A stretch of DNA of 64,000 nucleotides, taken from the NCBI RefSeq assembly GCF_040833995.1, contig NZ_CP162137.1, forward strand, positions 496,001-560,000. The letters are read 5' to 3'. This stretch comes from Leptospira sp. WS58.C1. Its GTDB lineage: Bacteria; Spirochaetota; Leptospiria; Leptospirales; Leptospiraceae. Positions 45,366-54,001 of the stretch are shown here, piece by piece. Numbering within the stretch: the stretch's first letter is position 1; each line of letters starts with the position of its first letter. The notes under the pieces are model-generated. The model was not told the origin of the DNA. It saw only the letters and a list, made by a program, of their open reading frames with translations, and searched no databases. The translations under genes were made by a program, and so were the position numbers.

Positions 45366-46106
45366 TTACCTCATTTTTCCCATCAGTCTAACTGTGGCCT
45401 TTCTTCCGATCAGCTTAGAGACTTTTACTAAAACCTTATTAGGAAGTCCGGAAACCACAGTGGGGGAACTTCTCTTTTTCAAAGCTGCTAAAGCGTATTC
45501 CACCAAAGTTTGCGCAGATTGAGCGATCGCTTTCGGAAAATCCTTCGGATCTCCTCCCGCTCTTTCGAAAAAGTTGGAAACAGTCACTCCAGGGCAAAGC
45601 CCCATAACATAGACACCTCTTTTTTTCTGTTCGTACCATAAGGACTCGCTGAAAGAAGTTACGAATGCTTTTGTCGCAGAATACACACCCGAGGAAGGCA
45701 TAGGAACAAGTCCCAGAGTAGAAGAAATATTCATCAAAGAATCTCCTTCTTTAGAATTTTTTAAAAAAGAATACGATAAAGAGACAAGTGAATCGATATT
45801 AAGACGGGTCATCGCCTGTAATCTGGGCAAATCCGCCTTATGAAAAGGACCGTACACGCCGAATCCCGCGTTATTTATTAATAAATCGTAATGGTTTTCT
45901 TCTAATTCCTTTTGGATCTTTGCGGTCGATTTCGGGTCGGACAAGTCGGCAACGATAAATTTGTGACCTTTTCCAAGTTCATCCATCAGCTGTTTAAGTC
46001 TTGCTTCATTCCTTGCAACTGCGGTGATCATATAACCTTTTGCAGCAAGTTGTTTCGCGAATTCTCTTCCGATCCCTTCGCTTGCTCCTGTGACTAAAGC
46101 TTTCAT
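45366..46106 (-). CDS. Short-chain dehydrogenase/reductase
   Basis: A 246-residue SDR. Cofactor motif TGASEGIGREFAKQL with VARNEARL (Arg suggests NADPH), NNAGFGVYGPF (NNAG), and catalytic NISSTLGLVPMPSSGVYSATKAF with Tyr-x-x-x-Lys. The C-terminal part is of the DltE / 'YqjQ'-like group with ARLM-type ending. Substrate unknown. It precedes the aquaporin gene by 8 bases and has its own AGGAAAG ribosome site. Confidence 0.9.
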   Translation of the reverse strand: MKALVTGASEGIGREFAKQLAAKGYMITAVARNEARLKQLMDELGKGHKFIVADLSDPKSTAKIQKELEENHYDLLINNAGFGVYGPFHKADLPRLQAMTRLNIDSLVSLSYSFLKNSKEGDSLMNISSTLGLVPMPSSGVYSATKAFVTSFSESLWYEQKKRGVYVMGLCPGVTVSNFFERAGGDPKDFPKAIAQSAQTLVEYALAALKKRSSPTVVSGLPNKVLVKVSKLIGRKATVRLMGKMR

Positions 46107-46280
46107 CCTTTCCTCCCCTAAAATTTCCCGAAAAACTAGGAATTCGTTTCGTTCTAAAAGTTTTCGCAGAATTGTTCCGCAAGATCGGCTAGTTGAGCAA
46201 GCTTAAAAATATCGGCGCTTTAGTAGAATCTTTCTAAAAGGTTTCGTAAAAGGCCGTGTGGATTTCAAGACTCCGAGGGC

Positions 46281-46736
46281 TTATATATTCGGTCGGTTTT
46301 GTAAGAGTTTTTCTCTCTCTTCTTCCATGATCCGGATCGATTTGCGAGTATAATCCAAGATGATCTTTAATTCTTCAGCCGTATAGCCTGAGAGCTGTTC
46401 CCAAACGGATTTGGCTAAACCTTCGAATAGGCTTCCGATTTTTTGCATAGCCGCCATGTCCTGGGTTAGAAAAATTCTCACCTTTCTTCTGTCGTTCGGG
46501 TCATTCTTACGTTCCACAAGCCCCTTCTTTTCCAACCGATCAATGAGAGAAGTTACGGCACCGGTGCTAAGTCCCATTGTTTTAGAGATCTCTCCCGCAG
46601 TTTGGGGACCCAGTGTAAATAAAAAGTCCACACATTTGTGGTCCGTGATATGTAGCCCAAGCCGATCTGCGATCGTCTGGTGGAACAAAATAGATACAGT
46701 GCTCAGGTTTTTGGAATCGGTCATAATGGATTCCAT
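46281..46736 (-). CDS. MarR-family transcriptional regulator
   Basis: A winged-helix regulator, about 151 residues from ATG 46736 (a TTG at 46775 would add 13). CVDFLFTLGPQTAGEISKTMGLSTGAVTSLIDRLEKKGLVERKNDPNDRRKVRIFLT is the MarR core with DPNDRR wing. It probably represses itself and the divergent 27-residue ORF / monooxygenase unit, releasing DNA when it binds a small phenolic or aromatic ligand. Two inverted repeats lie between the divergent genes. Confidence 0.9.
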   Translation of the reverse strand: MESIMTDSKNLSTVSILFHQTIADRLGLHITDHKCVDFLFTLGPQTAGEISKTMGLSTGAVTSLIDRLEKKGLVERKNDPNDRRKVRIFLTQDMAAMQKIGSLFEGLAKSVWEQLSGYTAEELKIILDYTRKSIRIMEEEREKLLQNRPNI

Positions 46737-46792
46737 CAATTCGGGCTTCGTTTTTGGGATTTTTTTGTCTTGCAATTATTTTGACCGTCAAA

Positions 46793-46832
46793 TATCTCGA
46801 TAATCAAGATAATTAATCGTCGAGTTAATTCG
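46793..46832. promoter_or_regulatory. Inverted repeats in the MarR / monooxygenase divergent promoter
   Basis: TATCT-N9-AGATA followed closely by AATTAA-N8-TTAATT (46811-46830). Two palindromic sites between divergent genes fit the operators of a MarR dimer. Confidence 0.5.
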
Positions 46833-46849
46833 ATCTAAGGAGAACAAAC

Positions 46850-46933
46850 ATGGCAGAAAATAGCAAGAACGAAATTCCGGCTTATTCCTTGGTCTCAGCT
46901 TTCACGGTGATCAAAACCGCATTCGGAGGATAA
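46850..46933 (+). CDS. 27-residue ORF preceding the FAD monooxygenase
   Basis: ATG behind a strong AAGGAG (46837-46842). It encodes 27 residues: MAENSKNEIPAYS, then LVSAFTVIKTAFGG. Its last codons (GGA GGA) form the ribosome site of the next gene, whose ATG starts 1 base after the stop. Such tight coupling suggests that it is translated. It may be a small functional protein, a leader peptide controlling the monooxygenase, or the remnant of a longer gene. Unrecognised. Confidence 0.55.
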   Translation: MAENSKNEIPAYSLVSAFTVIKTAFGG

Positions 46934-46934
46934 T

Positions 46935-48140
46935 ATGAAAGGGGAGAGACCCAATTTTATAATCGTAGGATCCGGAATTTCAGGACCTTCTCTTGCATTA
47001 TTTCTAAAAAGGGCAGGGTATGGAGTCCGCCTAATGGAATCCTATTCTCGTCCGGCGGAAGATATAGGAGGTGCTCTTCAAATTGCACCTAATGGAATGA
47101 AGGTGATCAGAGAATTAGGTCTGACTTCTGAAATGTTGAGGATAGGAACGGTTTCCGACGAATTGATTTTCCGAAATCATGCCGGAAGGGTACTTGCAAT
47201 GATCCCTAACGGTTCCGTTACACAATTTGGAGAACCGGCGATCGTGGTTTCCCGCGCAAGATTCCATCTTCTTTTATTGGAAGCGGCGGAGAAGGAAGGA
47301 ATTCCGACCGAGTATGGAAAAAAATTCTCACATGCTGAGTTTCCTTTAGATGGAGGAGTGATCGCAAAATTCGAGGATGGCAGTATTGCTGAGGGTGATT
47401 TTTTGATCGGAGCAGACGGGAATCATTCCAAGGTCCGCAGTTTTCTTTTTCCTAATTTTCCAAAACCTGAATATACTGGAATTTTAAATGCGGGAGGATT
47501 TGTTCCCGCGAATGTGATCCCCGAAAAATATTCTAAAAGAGGACCGATACATTTTACTTTCGGACCGGAAGGTTTTTTCGGTTTCGCTGCTTGCGGAAAT
47601 ACGGAAGATACTTCCTGGATGTGGTGGAGTAATATTCCTCGAGATAAGGAACTATCCAGAGAAGAAATGAATTCCTTAGACGATCGGTCTTGGAAAGAGA
47701 AAATATTAGAAATACATAAAGGATGGCACGATCCTATAGAAAGAATAATCCAGGCTTCTTCCATTATCCTAAAAGGGAATGTTCACGACCTGAGAAGTCT
47801 TCCTAAATGGGGAAACGAAAAAATTTTGTTAATAGGCGATGCAGCTCATGTAATGAGTCCACATACCGGCCAAGGGGCTTCTATGGCTTTGGAAGATTCT
47901 CATACTTTATTTTTACTTTTAGAAAGATCCGATTCGATTCAGAAAGCGTTTAGGGATTTCGAAACGATCAGAAGACCTAGAGTAGAAAGAATTATAGAGG
48001 AATCTAGAAGGAATGGGAACAGAAAGAAAAAGCTGAGTCCTGTGGGTTGTTGGATCAGAGATAGGATCCTAACCCTGGCCTTACCAAGTTTCGCTAAGAA
48101 AGGACAGGATTGGATGTACAATTACGAGGGAATCAAATAG
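46935..48140 (+). CDS. FAD-dependent monooxygenase (PHBH / TetX-like)
   Basis: A 401-residue flavoprotein. N-terminal dinucleotide site FIIVGSGISGPSLALFLKRAG; middle DG-motif LIGADGNHSKVRSF (about 153); C-terminal GDAAHVMSPHTGQGASMALEDSHTL (FAD phosphate site, about 302). These three motifs define class A aromatic hydroxylases, including TetX and UbiH types. It likely hydroxylates a phenolic or polyketide-like compound, for detoxification or catabolism. It follows the 27-residue ORF and is divergent from a MarR regulator. Confidence 0.9.
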   Translation: MKGERPNFIIVGSGISGPSLALFLKRAGYGVRLMESYSRPAEDIGGALQIAPNGMKVIRELGLTSEMLRIGTVSDELIFRNHAGRVLAMIPNGSVTQFGEPAIVVSRARFHLLLLEAAEKEGIPTEYGKKFSHAEFPLDGGVIAKFEDGSIAEGDFLIGADGNHSKVRSFLFPNFPKPEYTGILNAGGFVPANVIPEKYSKRGPIHFTFGPEGFFGFAACGNTEDTSWMWWSNIPRDKELSREEMNSLDDRSWKEKILEIHKGWHDPIERIIQASSIILKGNVHDLRSLPKWGNEKILLIGDAAHVMSPHTGQGASMALEDSHTLFLLLERSDSIQKAFRDFETIRRPRVERIIEESRRNGNRKKKLSPVGCWIRDRILTLALPSFAKKGQDWMYNYEGIK

Positions 48141-48158
48141 ATCCCCTCGTTCTTAGAA

Positions 48159-50090
48159 TTAATATGATTTTTTCCAGCGTTGGTTGCTGCCGTTATGGAA
48201 TTCCCATTGGTGAACCAAAGAGCCGTTGCTATTCGCTGAAGCGTCTACAGCATATAACGAATTGATACGATTTCGGATAGTATCTCCCACGAAATCGAAT
48301 CTCATATTATTCATGTCCTTACAATCCCAGAGAGCGATCTTTCCTCCGTTACGAGTTTCTCCACCGTTATCCATACATTTATATGGATTCAGTTTGCTTC
48401 TGAGGAAACTGTTTCCTGCATCGTAATACCATTTTTGAGCATCCGTTCCGTTACAGTTATAAACTTGGATCCTTGCTCCGTTTGCAGTGCTGCTATTGCT
48501 TACATCCAAACAGAGATTAGAGGCTTGGTTAACCAAAGCGAAGTAAGGAGATTCGTAATTTTTCTCCCAACGTTGATTATTTCCGCCATGCCAGGTCCAT
48601 TGACTGACCAAGGAACCGCTGGTAGAACCGTTCGCATCCACCGCGATGGATTGATTCTGCCTAACTCGCATAGAATCGTCGTAAAAATCGAATCTCATAT
48701 TATTCATATCTTTACAATCCCAGAGGACGATTTTTCCTCCGTTCCAATTCTCCGCCCCATTATCCAAACACTTGTCAGTATTCAATTTACTTCTGAGATA
48801 ACTTGTGGAATGTTCATAGAACCATTTTTGAGCGTTAGTTCCGTTACAATTCCAAACTTGAACACGAGCATTATTCTCAGTGCTGCTATTGCTTACATCT
48901 AAACATAGATTGGATTGTTTACTTTTTAAAGTAAAGTATCTCGGTTCCAAATCGTTCACATCCATACAAGCTTCGAAAGCATATTGTGAAAAACGAGGGC
49001 CTGCAAAGTCCACCATCGCGATATTCAAACGTTGTCCCGATTTTTTAGCTTCTCTATCCAAATCATAAACGAAACTTGCATGATCCAATTTATCATTGGT
49101 AAGATCTTGTATACTTCCCCAGTACGGAGGGAAAATGATCTGAGCCGCATTAGGAGTGAGGATCATCTGAGCTACGTAAAATTTCCCCTCTCTATTATCC
49201 TTGATGCGGGCCCTTAGTCCGTTGACTAGGTCGGATTCACTTCCGGTATTCTGCCAATCGCTCTTCATTGTTTGGCCTTGGTTCCAATACAGTTCGGACA
49301 AAGCGGAATAATTTCCACCGCCCCAGATCAGGATTACGTTCTTATCCAAGTCCCAAAGTTGGGAAAAGTTAACTGAATTTCCTAAATAACGTGGAGCCAT
49401 TCTGGAACCTAAATAAGGAAGAACCAACTGGTCTTTCAGTTCATAATGTTCCGCATCGTTCATACTGTTCACGTTTTGGATATGTACGAACACGATCTCT
49501 TTCTTACGATTATTCACGAACGTGGAAAGATGTTGAAATACTTCCTGAGCCGGAACGGAAACGCTGGACCCGTGATGGATACGAAATTGTCCGTTTATTT
49601 TTTTGATCCTAAGGTCGAAGTAACGATACCCGAGAGATAATTGTTCCCCTACCGTGTATTCTTGGGTTTGTGAAATATTCTCGTCAATTCCCTGGATCCC
49701 ATAAGTTCCCGAGTCATGCGTTCCTGGAATACAAATGTTTCTTAGCTGAGTATTAGATTTGGACAAGTATCCGCTGCTCATCCAAGACTGCGGATCGATT
49801 TGCAGTTTTGGAGCATATACAGGAATCGGGCTTCTCCCGTTTTTGCCTTTAGTGCCCCCGCCCTCGAAAGGGATCCCGCTTGGTTGGTCCAAAGGAGCTG
49901 GGGTTAGGTATTCTGCCTTGTAATTTATGTCAGCCGAAAGAGAACCACCGGATTTACCGTTGGATTGGACTAAAAATAGCAAGGAATCGTAGTTTGAGGA
50001 GGAATCTTTACATCCCGCCCCGACTAGGGACACAGCGCAAATAAATGCGGCAGCAACGATTCGAGGAAGAAGAGTCGTGGATCTTTTCAT
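48159..50090 (-). CDS. PI-PLC X-domain lipoprotein with two ricin-type lectin domains
   Basis: About 643 residues; start ATG 50090 (MKRSTTLLPRI), signal ending SLVGAGC. A Gly/Pro-rich linker leads to a PI-PLC X-like domain (about 100-380): ICIPGTHDSGTYGIQG and RYFDLRIKKINGQFRIHHGSS provide the two catalytic His residues. Two beta-trefoil lectin repeats follow (about 385-515 and 515-643), each with NLCLDVSNSST, VQVWNCNGTNAQKW or close variants, and KCLDNGAENWNGGKIVLWDC. It probably cleaves phosphatidylinositol or its glycans, targeted by lectin binding to sugar; a candidate host- or prey-directed exo-enzyme. Single gene with 5' hairpin. Confidence 0.9.
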   Translation of the reverse strand: MKRSTTLLPRIVAAAFICAVSLVGAGCKDSSSNYDSLLFLVQSNGKSGGSLSADINYKAEYLTPAPLDQPSGIPFEGGGTKGKNGRSPIPVYAPKLQIDPQSWMSSGYLSKSNTQLRNICIPGTHDSGTYGIQGIDENISQTQEYTVGEQLSLGYRYFDLRIKKINGQFRIHHGSSVSVPAQEVFQHLSTFVNNRKKEIVFVHIQNVNSMNDAEHYELKDQLVLPYLGSRMAPRYLGNSVNFSQLWDLDKNVILIWGGGNYSALSELYWNQGQTMKSDWQNTGSESDLVNGLRARIKDNREGKFYVAQMILTPNAAQIIFPPYWGSIQDLTNDKLDHASFVYDLDREAKKSGQRLNIAMVDFAGPRFSQYAFEACMDVNDLEPRYFTLKSKQSNLCLDVSNSSTENNARVQVWNCNGTNAQKWFYEHSTSYLRSKLNTDKCLDNGAENWNGGKIVLWDCKDMNNMRFDFYDDSMRVRQNQSIAVDANGSTSGSLVSQWTWHGGNNQRWEKNYESPYFALVNQASNLCLDVSNSSTANGARIQVYNCNGTDAQKWYYDAGNSFLRSKLNPYKCMDNGGETRNGGKIALWDCKDMNNMRFDFVGDTIRNRINSLYAVDASANSNGSLVHQWEFHNGSNQRWKKSY

Positions 50091-50448
50091 TTTTTCACCA
50101 TTCAAATGATCTTTTTTATGCATTACAAAAACTTAATGCTTTGCTCCGGTATCCGGAGTAGAAAAAGAAATACTCGAAAGTTTATCCCTGTCAACGTCCT
50201 TTCGAATATTTTTAAAAAGTTCACATAACGATCGTTTTCTAAAGAATGAAAAGGTTATAGATATATTATCTTAATATAATCGGAATATAAGAGTCTCCTT
50301 GGTTACTCTCTTGGAACTTTTTACTCTCCGTTGATCGATAGTCTATGTTGTGAGGACGGACTATAAGGGGGATTTTTCGGAATGGATAGAAGGGAAATCG
50401 TTTTGACGAGAAGAATGTCGTTTTCATCCTGACAGCAAAGAATCCGTT
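50091..50448. other. Intergenic region between PI-PLC and hotdog genes
   Basis: About 360 bases. Contains a small hairpin CTCCGG-TAT-CCGGAG (50144-50158) in the PI-PLC leader and AT-rich promoter-like DNA (50260-50300). Otherwise nothing recognisable; a 16-codon ATG ORF near 50383 is probably chance. Confidence 0.5.
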
Positions 50449-50988
50449 ATGAAATTATATCCGAGCGATAAAAATGAATCTCTATCTTCTTGGTGGTTAC
50501 GTTTTCGTTTGAACCATTGGCCTTGTTTGTGGTGTACCGGGGGGAAAATACAATTCATCTCTTCCGATATGAGAGAGCTTCATGTTAGCCTAAAAAAAAA
50601 TTTACGTACATTAAATCGAGTAGGAACAATTTACGGGGGAAGTATCTATAGCTCCGTTGATCCGTATTATATGTTGATGATGATGTGGATTCTCGGGCCG
50701 GATTATGTGGTATGGGACAAGGCTGCAAAAGTAAAATTTGTCCGTCCCATTCTTGACAAAGTGAAGATCCGATTTTTGATCACGGAAGAATTGATCCAAA
50801 AAACGAAACAAGATATATTAGAAAAAGGTGAAATTGTTTTCGATCTTCCTGCAAAGTACGAGGACGAAGAAGGAAACGTATACGCCACTTTCGAAAAGAC
50901 GATCTACGCCGCTTCCAAGGAATTTTATGAGAAAAAGCTGGCCGCTAAAAACATAACATCCGCTTTTAAGCCCGGCAAAAGAAGTTAA
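50449..50988 (+). CDS. Hotdog-fold DUF4442 protein
   Basis: A 179-residue protein of the DUF4442 hotdog group (PaaI-like thioesterases): NRVGTIYGGSIYSSVDPYYMLMMMW is the long helix with 'GTIYGGSIYSSVDP', FVRPILDKVKIRF follows. It may hydrolyse or bind an acyl-CoA. The last 20 residues are basic. It converges on the GGDEF gene, with which it has one base between stops. Confidence 0.85.
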   Translation: MKLYPSDKNESLSSWWLRFRLNHWPCLWCTGGKIQFISSDMRELHVSLKKNLRTLNRVGTIYGGSIYSSVDPYYMLMMMWILGPDYVVWDKAAKVKFVRPILDKVKIRFLITEELIQKTKQDILEKGEIVFDLPAKYEDEEGNVYATFEKTIYAASKEFYEKKLAAKNITSAFKPGKRS

Positions 50989-50989
50989 A

Positions 50990-51835
50990 TTAGAAGTTTC
51001 CTGTTTGGACTTTTTGCAGAAGAATATCGTATGTGGAACCGTCTTCCGGATACATTGCCACTCCCAAGGAGACGGTAATTTTCACTTTTCCCCAAGAACC
51101 GTTGGAGCTATACTCCGAAAATAATCTTTTGATTTTCTCCGCTCTTTCCAAAACAATATTCTTGTGCGCTCCGGGAAGAAGGAGTAAGAATTTTTCACCT
51201 CCGATCCGAGAAGCGATATCACTTCTTCTGGAATTTTCCAAAAGTATCCTACCCATTTCTTTCAGAAGGAGGTCTCCTCCGCTATTACCGAAAGTCTCGT
51301 TGATCTCTTTTACACCGTCTATATCAAAAAAAACCACTCCGATGGTGGTCCCACTTCTTTCCGCTCTATGCAGTTCCGCAAGGAAAGATTCGATCATATA
51401 TTCTCGATTAAAAAGCCCTGTGAGTTTATCACGGATCTCTAATTCTTTAATTTTGTTTTCTCTTCGTCGAAAAAGGGCTTCGTATCTTTTTGCCTTGGCT
51501 TCTAAAAATGTCTTTTCTGTGATGTCCCTAAAATAGAACGCTTTTGCAGGTTCTTTTTCATCTATAAGGATTGGAATTGTCCTGCATATAAATCTTTTTT
51601 TACCCGAAGTAAGGTGCAAGGTAAGATGAGAATGTTCTTTGGAATCCGCTTGTGAGAGTTTCGGATACCAAGAAGATTGTTTCAGGTCATTTTTTTCGGG
51701 AACAAACCCAAGTTCTTTCGCCTGAGAATTTGAATCCAAAAGTTTTCCCTTATTATCGGAGATTAGGATCGCATCCTCCTGGTTTTCCAGAAAGTTCGGA
51801 TTTCGGATCCAGTAGTTTTTAGGAGAAAAAGACAT
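50990..51835 (-). CDS. PAS-GGDEF protein with degenerate active site
   Basis: A 281-residue cytoplasmic protein. An N-terminal PAS-like region (about 15-115: DAILISDNKGKLLDSNSQAK ... FYFRDITEK) is followed by a short coiled coil and a GGDEF-like domain: RDKLTGLFNREYMIESFLAE, VFFDIDGVKEINETFGNSGG. The signature reads RIGGEKFLLLLPG, so GGDEF has become GGEKF with Lys where the catalytic Glu should be. The C-terminus stops early (STYDILLQKVQTGNF), without the usual 'AD.ALY.AK' end. It may bind GTP or c-di-GMP signals without synthesising them. Confidence 0.85.
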   Translation of the reverse strand: MSFSPKNYWIRNPNFLENQEDAILISDNKGKLLDSNSQAKELGFVPEKNDLKQSSWYPKLSQADSKEHSHLTLHLTSGKKRFICRTIPILIDEKEPAKAFYFRDITEKTFLEAKAKRYEALFRRRENKIKELEIRDKLTGLFNREYMIESFLAELHRAERSGTTIGVVFFDIDGVKEINETFGNSGGDLLLKEMGRILLENSRRSDIASRIGGEKFLLLLPGAHKNIVLERAEKIKRLFSEYSSNGSWGKVKITVSLGVAMYPEDGSTYDILLQKVQTGNF

Positions 51836-51923
51836 GAAAAAATTCTATTCGAAAAATTATCCCCGATTTACAGGAAAATCAATCTTCTTATGAGTCGCCG
51901 AGGGTTCGATCCGGAGGAAGATT

Positions 51924-52874
51924 TTATTCGTAAATTTTTAGGATTTGTTTAGCCTTATGTCGAATTGCTTCCTGCAATTCCAAGGGTTCTAGGACAAAGA
52001 CGGAATCACAATATTGCAGCATATTTCCTAACGCCCATTCTTTGGTTTCCATATCGATTATCATTTCTGTAAAACCTTTTTGTATAGGTTTTTGGTTCAG
52101 GCATTTCATGTAAGGAATACTTTTGATATGTTCCGCAACGGAATCAGTGACTTTAATTTTGATCAGATATTTAGGGACTCTGGATTTGAATTCCTTGATC
52201 CATTCTTCCCAATATTTTCCGAGATCGAATTTTTTAGGTCTTTCGAATCTTTCCGTTGTGATTGTCGCTTCTTTGATCCGAGAGATCCGATAAACCCTCA
52301 TTTCTTTTCCTCGTTTGGCAACTACATACCAGATAGTGTCTTTTGCCACAAGTCCGTACGGGTCTATGATCCTCGGTTCGGGTTTTCCTCCGTCTTTTTC
52401 GTAGATGATCTTTACTTTTTTTTCCTCCCAAACTGCGTCTTGTAGTATAGGAAGAACCGGAAGTTCTCGGATCGCGCGCCCCCAACCTAGACCGTCTATA
52501 TGAATTCTTTGTCTGGCTGTTTCCGCATCTTTTTTATATGCGGGAGGGAGAGAAGCCATCAGTTTGACGAATGCGGAATCGAAATCCTTCTTCTTTCCTA
52601 AATCTTCCAAGACCCGAGAAGAATGTACAAGAAGCAGGGAGATTACTTCTTCCTTCTTAAAGCCGGTAAGGTTCGTCCTATAACCTTCGCTTAAACTCCA
52701 ACCTCCGCCGATCCCTCTTTCCGCATAGATCGGAATACCGGCGGAAGAAAGAGCTTCCATATCCCTATGCACTGTTCGTTCGGAAATTTCCAATTTTTTG
52801 GAAAGTTCCTTAGCGGTGGTCCTTCCTTTCGCCTGTAGATGTAGAAGGATATTTAGAAGCCTATCAGCTCTCAT
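51924..52874 (-). CDS. WYL-domain transcriptional regulator (YafY-like)
   Basis: A 316-residue regulator. N-terminal helix-turn-helix (LLNILLHLQAKGRTTAKELSKKLEISERTVHRDMEAL), wing GGWSLSEGY, a linker, and a WYL domain (IDPYGLVAKDTIWYVVAKRGKEMRVYRISRI; 'WYL' core as IWYVVA), then a WCX-like C-terminus. It faces an alpha/beta hydrolase gene across a 64-base divergent region containing the inverted repeat ATGACA-N5-TGTCAT, its likely operator. WYL domains bind nucleotides or small ligands. Confidence 0.9.
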   Translation of the reverse strand: MRADRLLNILLHLQAKGRTTAKELSKKLEISERTVHRDMEALSSAGIPIYAERGIGGGWSLSEGYRTNLTGFKKEEVISLLLVHSSRVLEDLGKKKDFDSAFVKLMASLPPAYKKDAETARQRIHIDGLGWGRAIRELPVLPILQDAVWEEKKVKIIYEKDGGKPEPRIIDPYGLVAKDTIWYVVAKRGKEMRVYRISRIKEATITTERFERPKKFDLGKYWEEWIKEFKSRVPKYLIKIKVTDSVAEHIKSIPYMKCLNQKPIQKGFTEMIIDMETKEWALGNMLQYCDSVFVLEPLELQEAIRHKAKQILKIYE

Positions 52875-52897
52875 AAATTTAGTATAAATCTATAAAT

Positions 52898-52914
52898 ATG
52901 ACAGAACTTGTCAT
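52898..52914. promoter_or_regulatory. Inverted-repeat operator between WYL regulator and hydrolase
   Basis: ATGACA-GAACT-TGTCAT, perfect 6-bp arms, immediately followed by a TATAAT (52916-52921) pointing at the hydrolase gene. The position fits a repressor site overlapping the promoter. Confidence 0.5.
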
Positions 52915-52938
52915 GTATAATCTTCTATACTTGTTTTT

Positions 52939-53760
52939 ATGATTACTTTAGCAACTTCCGTTTTTGGCATCGTTCTTTGTAAAGGTGAAATTATCAAAAC
53001 CTCCGTTCACGGTCCTACGGGAAAAATTTCCTATAGAGACGAGGGATTCGGCGGTATACCTGTGGTATTTATCCATTCTTTTGGCGGAAATGTTTCTCAT
53101 TGGGAAGAGATAAAAGAGGCGCTCGTCCCTAACAGAAGAGTAGTCCGAATAGAACTCAGAGGGCATGGAGATTCTGAATTTCCAAAGGACGGAGATTATA
53201 AGATCTCTTCTATGACGAAGGATCTTGCCACAGTGGTAAATCTTCTGGGATTACAAAGATTCGTACTCGTCGGTCATAGTATGGGAGGAAGTGTCGCATT
53301 ACAATACGCAGGAGAAAATCCAAGTAGGGTGGCAGGATTGGTTCTTGTAGACTCCAATGGGGACCCTGAAAAATTGCCTGAGTCCTTTCGTGCTCAGATC
53401 AAAAACGCCTTACTTTCGGATGCTTATGTGCAAACTACGGAATCTTATTGGGAACAATTGTTAGCAAATTCTAAACCTGAAGTAAAAGAAAGACTGATGA
53501 AAGAATTAACTAGGACTCCAAAAGATATGGTGATCAAGATCACTTCCGAATTATTGGATTATAATCCGAACCATTCTTTAAAAAGATTTGTAGGCCCAAA
53601 ACTTGCGATCGTTACTCCCGAAAACGACGACCAGTATGCATTGCATAGATTACATTTAGGATTTCCTCATAGGGTGATCTCAAATGCAGGGCATTGGTTG
53701 CAATTGGACCAACCGGAAGAATTTCGCAATATTTTGGAAATCTTCCTACAAAAATTCTAA
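52939..53760 (+). CDS. Alpha/beta hydrolase
   Basis: A 273-residue hydrolase with a hydrophobic N-terminus (ITLATSVFGIVLCKGE). HSFGGNVSHW is the oxyanion loop, RVVRIELRGHGDSEFP precedes strand 5, and VLVGHSMGGSVALQYAGE carries the nucleophile (GHSMGG). Acid in TPENDDQYALH (about 238); His in SNAGHWLQLDQPEEF (about 255). A typical Abhydrolase_1 esterase, haloperoxidase-like. Substrate unknown. Probably controlled by the divergent WYL regulator. A GC-rich hairpin follows the stop. Confidence 0.88.
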   Translation: MITLATSVFGIVLCKGEIIKTSVHGPTGKISYRDEGFGGIPVVFIHSFGGNVSHWEEIKEALVPNRRVVRIELRGHGDSEFPKDGDYKISSMTKDLATVVNLLGLQRFVLVGHSMGGSVALQYAGENPSRVAGLVLVDSNGDPEKLPESFRAQIKNALLSDAYVQTTESYWEQLLANSKPEVKERLMKELTRTPKDMVIKITSELLDYNPNHSLKRFVGPKLAIVTPENDDQYALHRLHLGFPHRVISNAGHWLQLDQPEEFRNILEIFLQKF

Positions 53761-53771
53761 GATACGAAAAA

Positions 53772-53793
53772 CTCCCGGATGTTCGTCCGGGAG
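53772..53793 (+). terminator. GC-rich hairpin after the hydrolase gene
   Basis: CTCCCGGA-TGTTCG-TCCGGGAG, 8-bp perfect stem, with an A-run just before it. No U-run follows on the plus strand, so it may act as a weak terminator or as one for antisense transcription. Confidence 0.4.
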
Positions 53794-54001
53794 CCCACTA
53801 CAAGATTTTCATCGAACGAGAGTTATAGATTATCGTAGGAAAAAAATTTCGGAAATCCCGTGTGATTTTCGAATTTCTGATTTAATTGATTTCGGAATTT
53901 TATTAGTATTACTTCCGCTTTCCGTAAAAGGGCCGGGAAATTCAGCTTCCAACCCGAGGAAAACAAAGACGTTACATCGTCCAATTTCGAATCAAAGTCC
54001 T

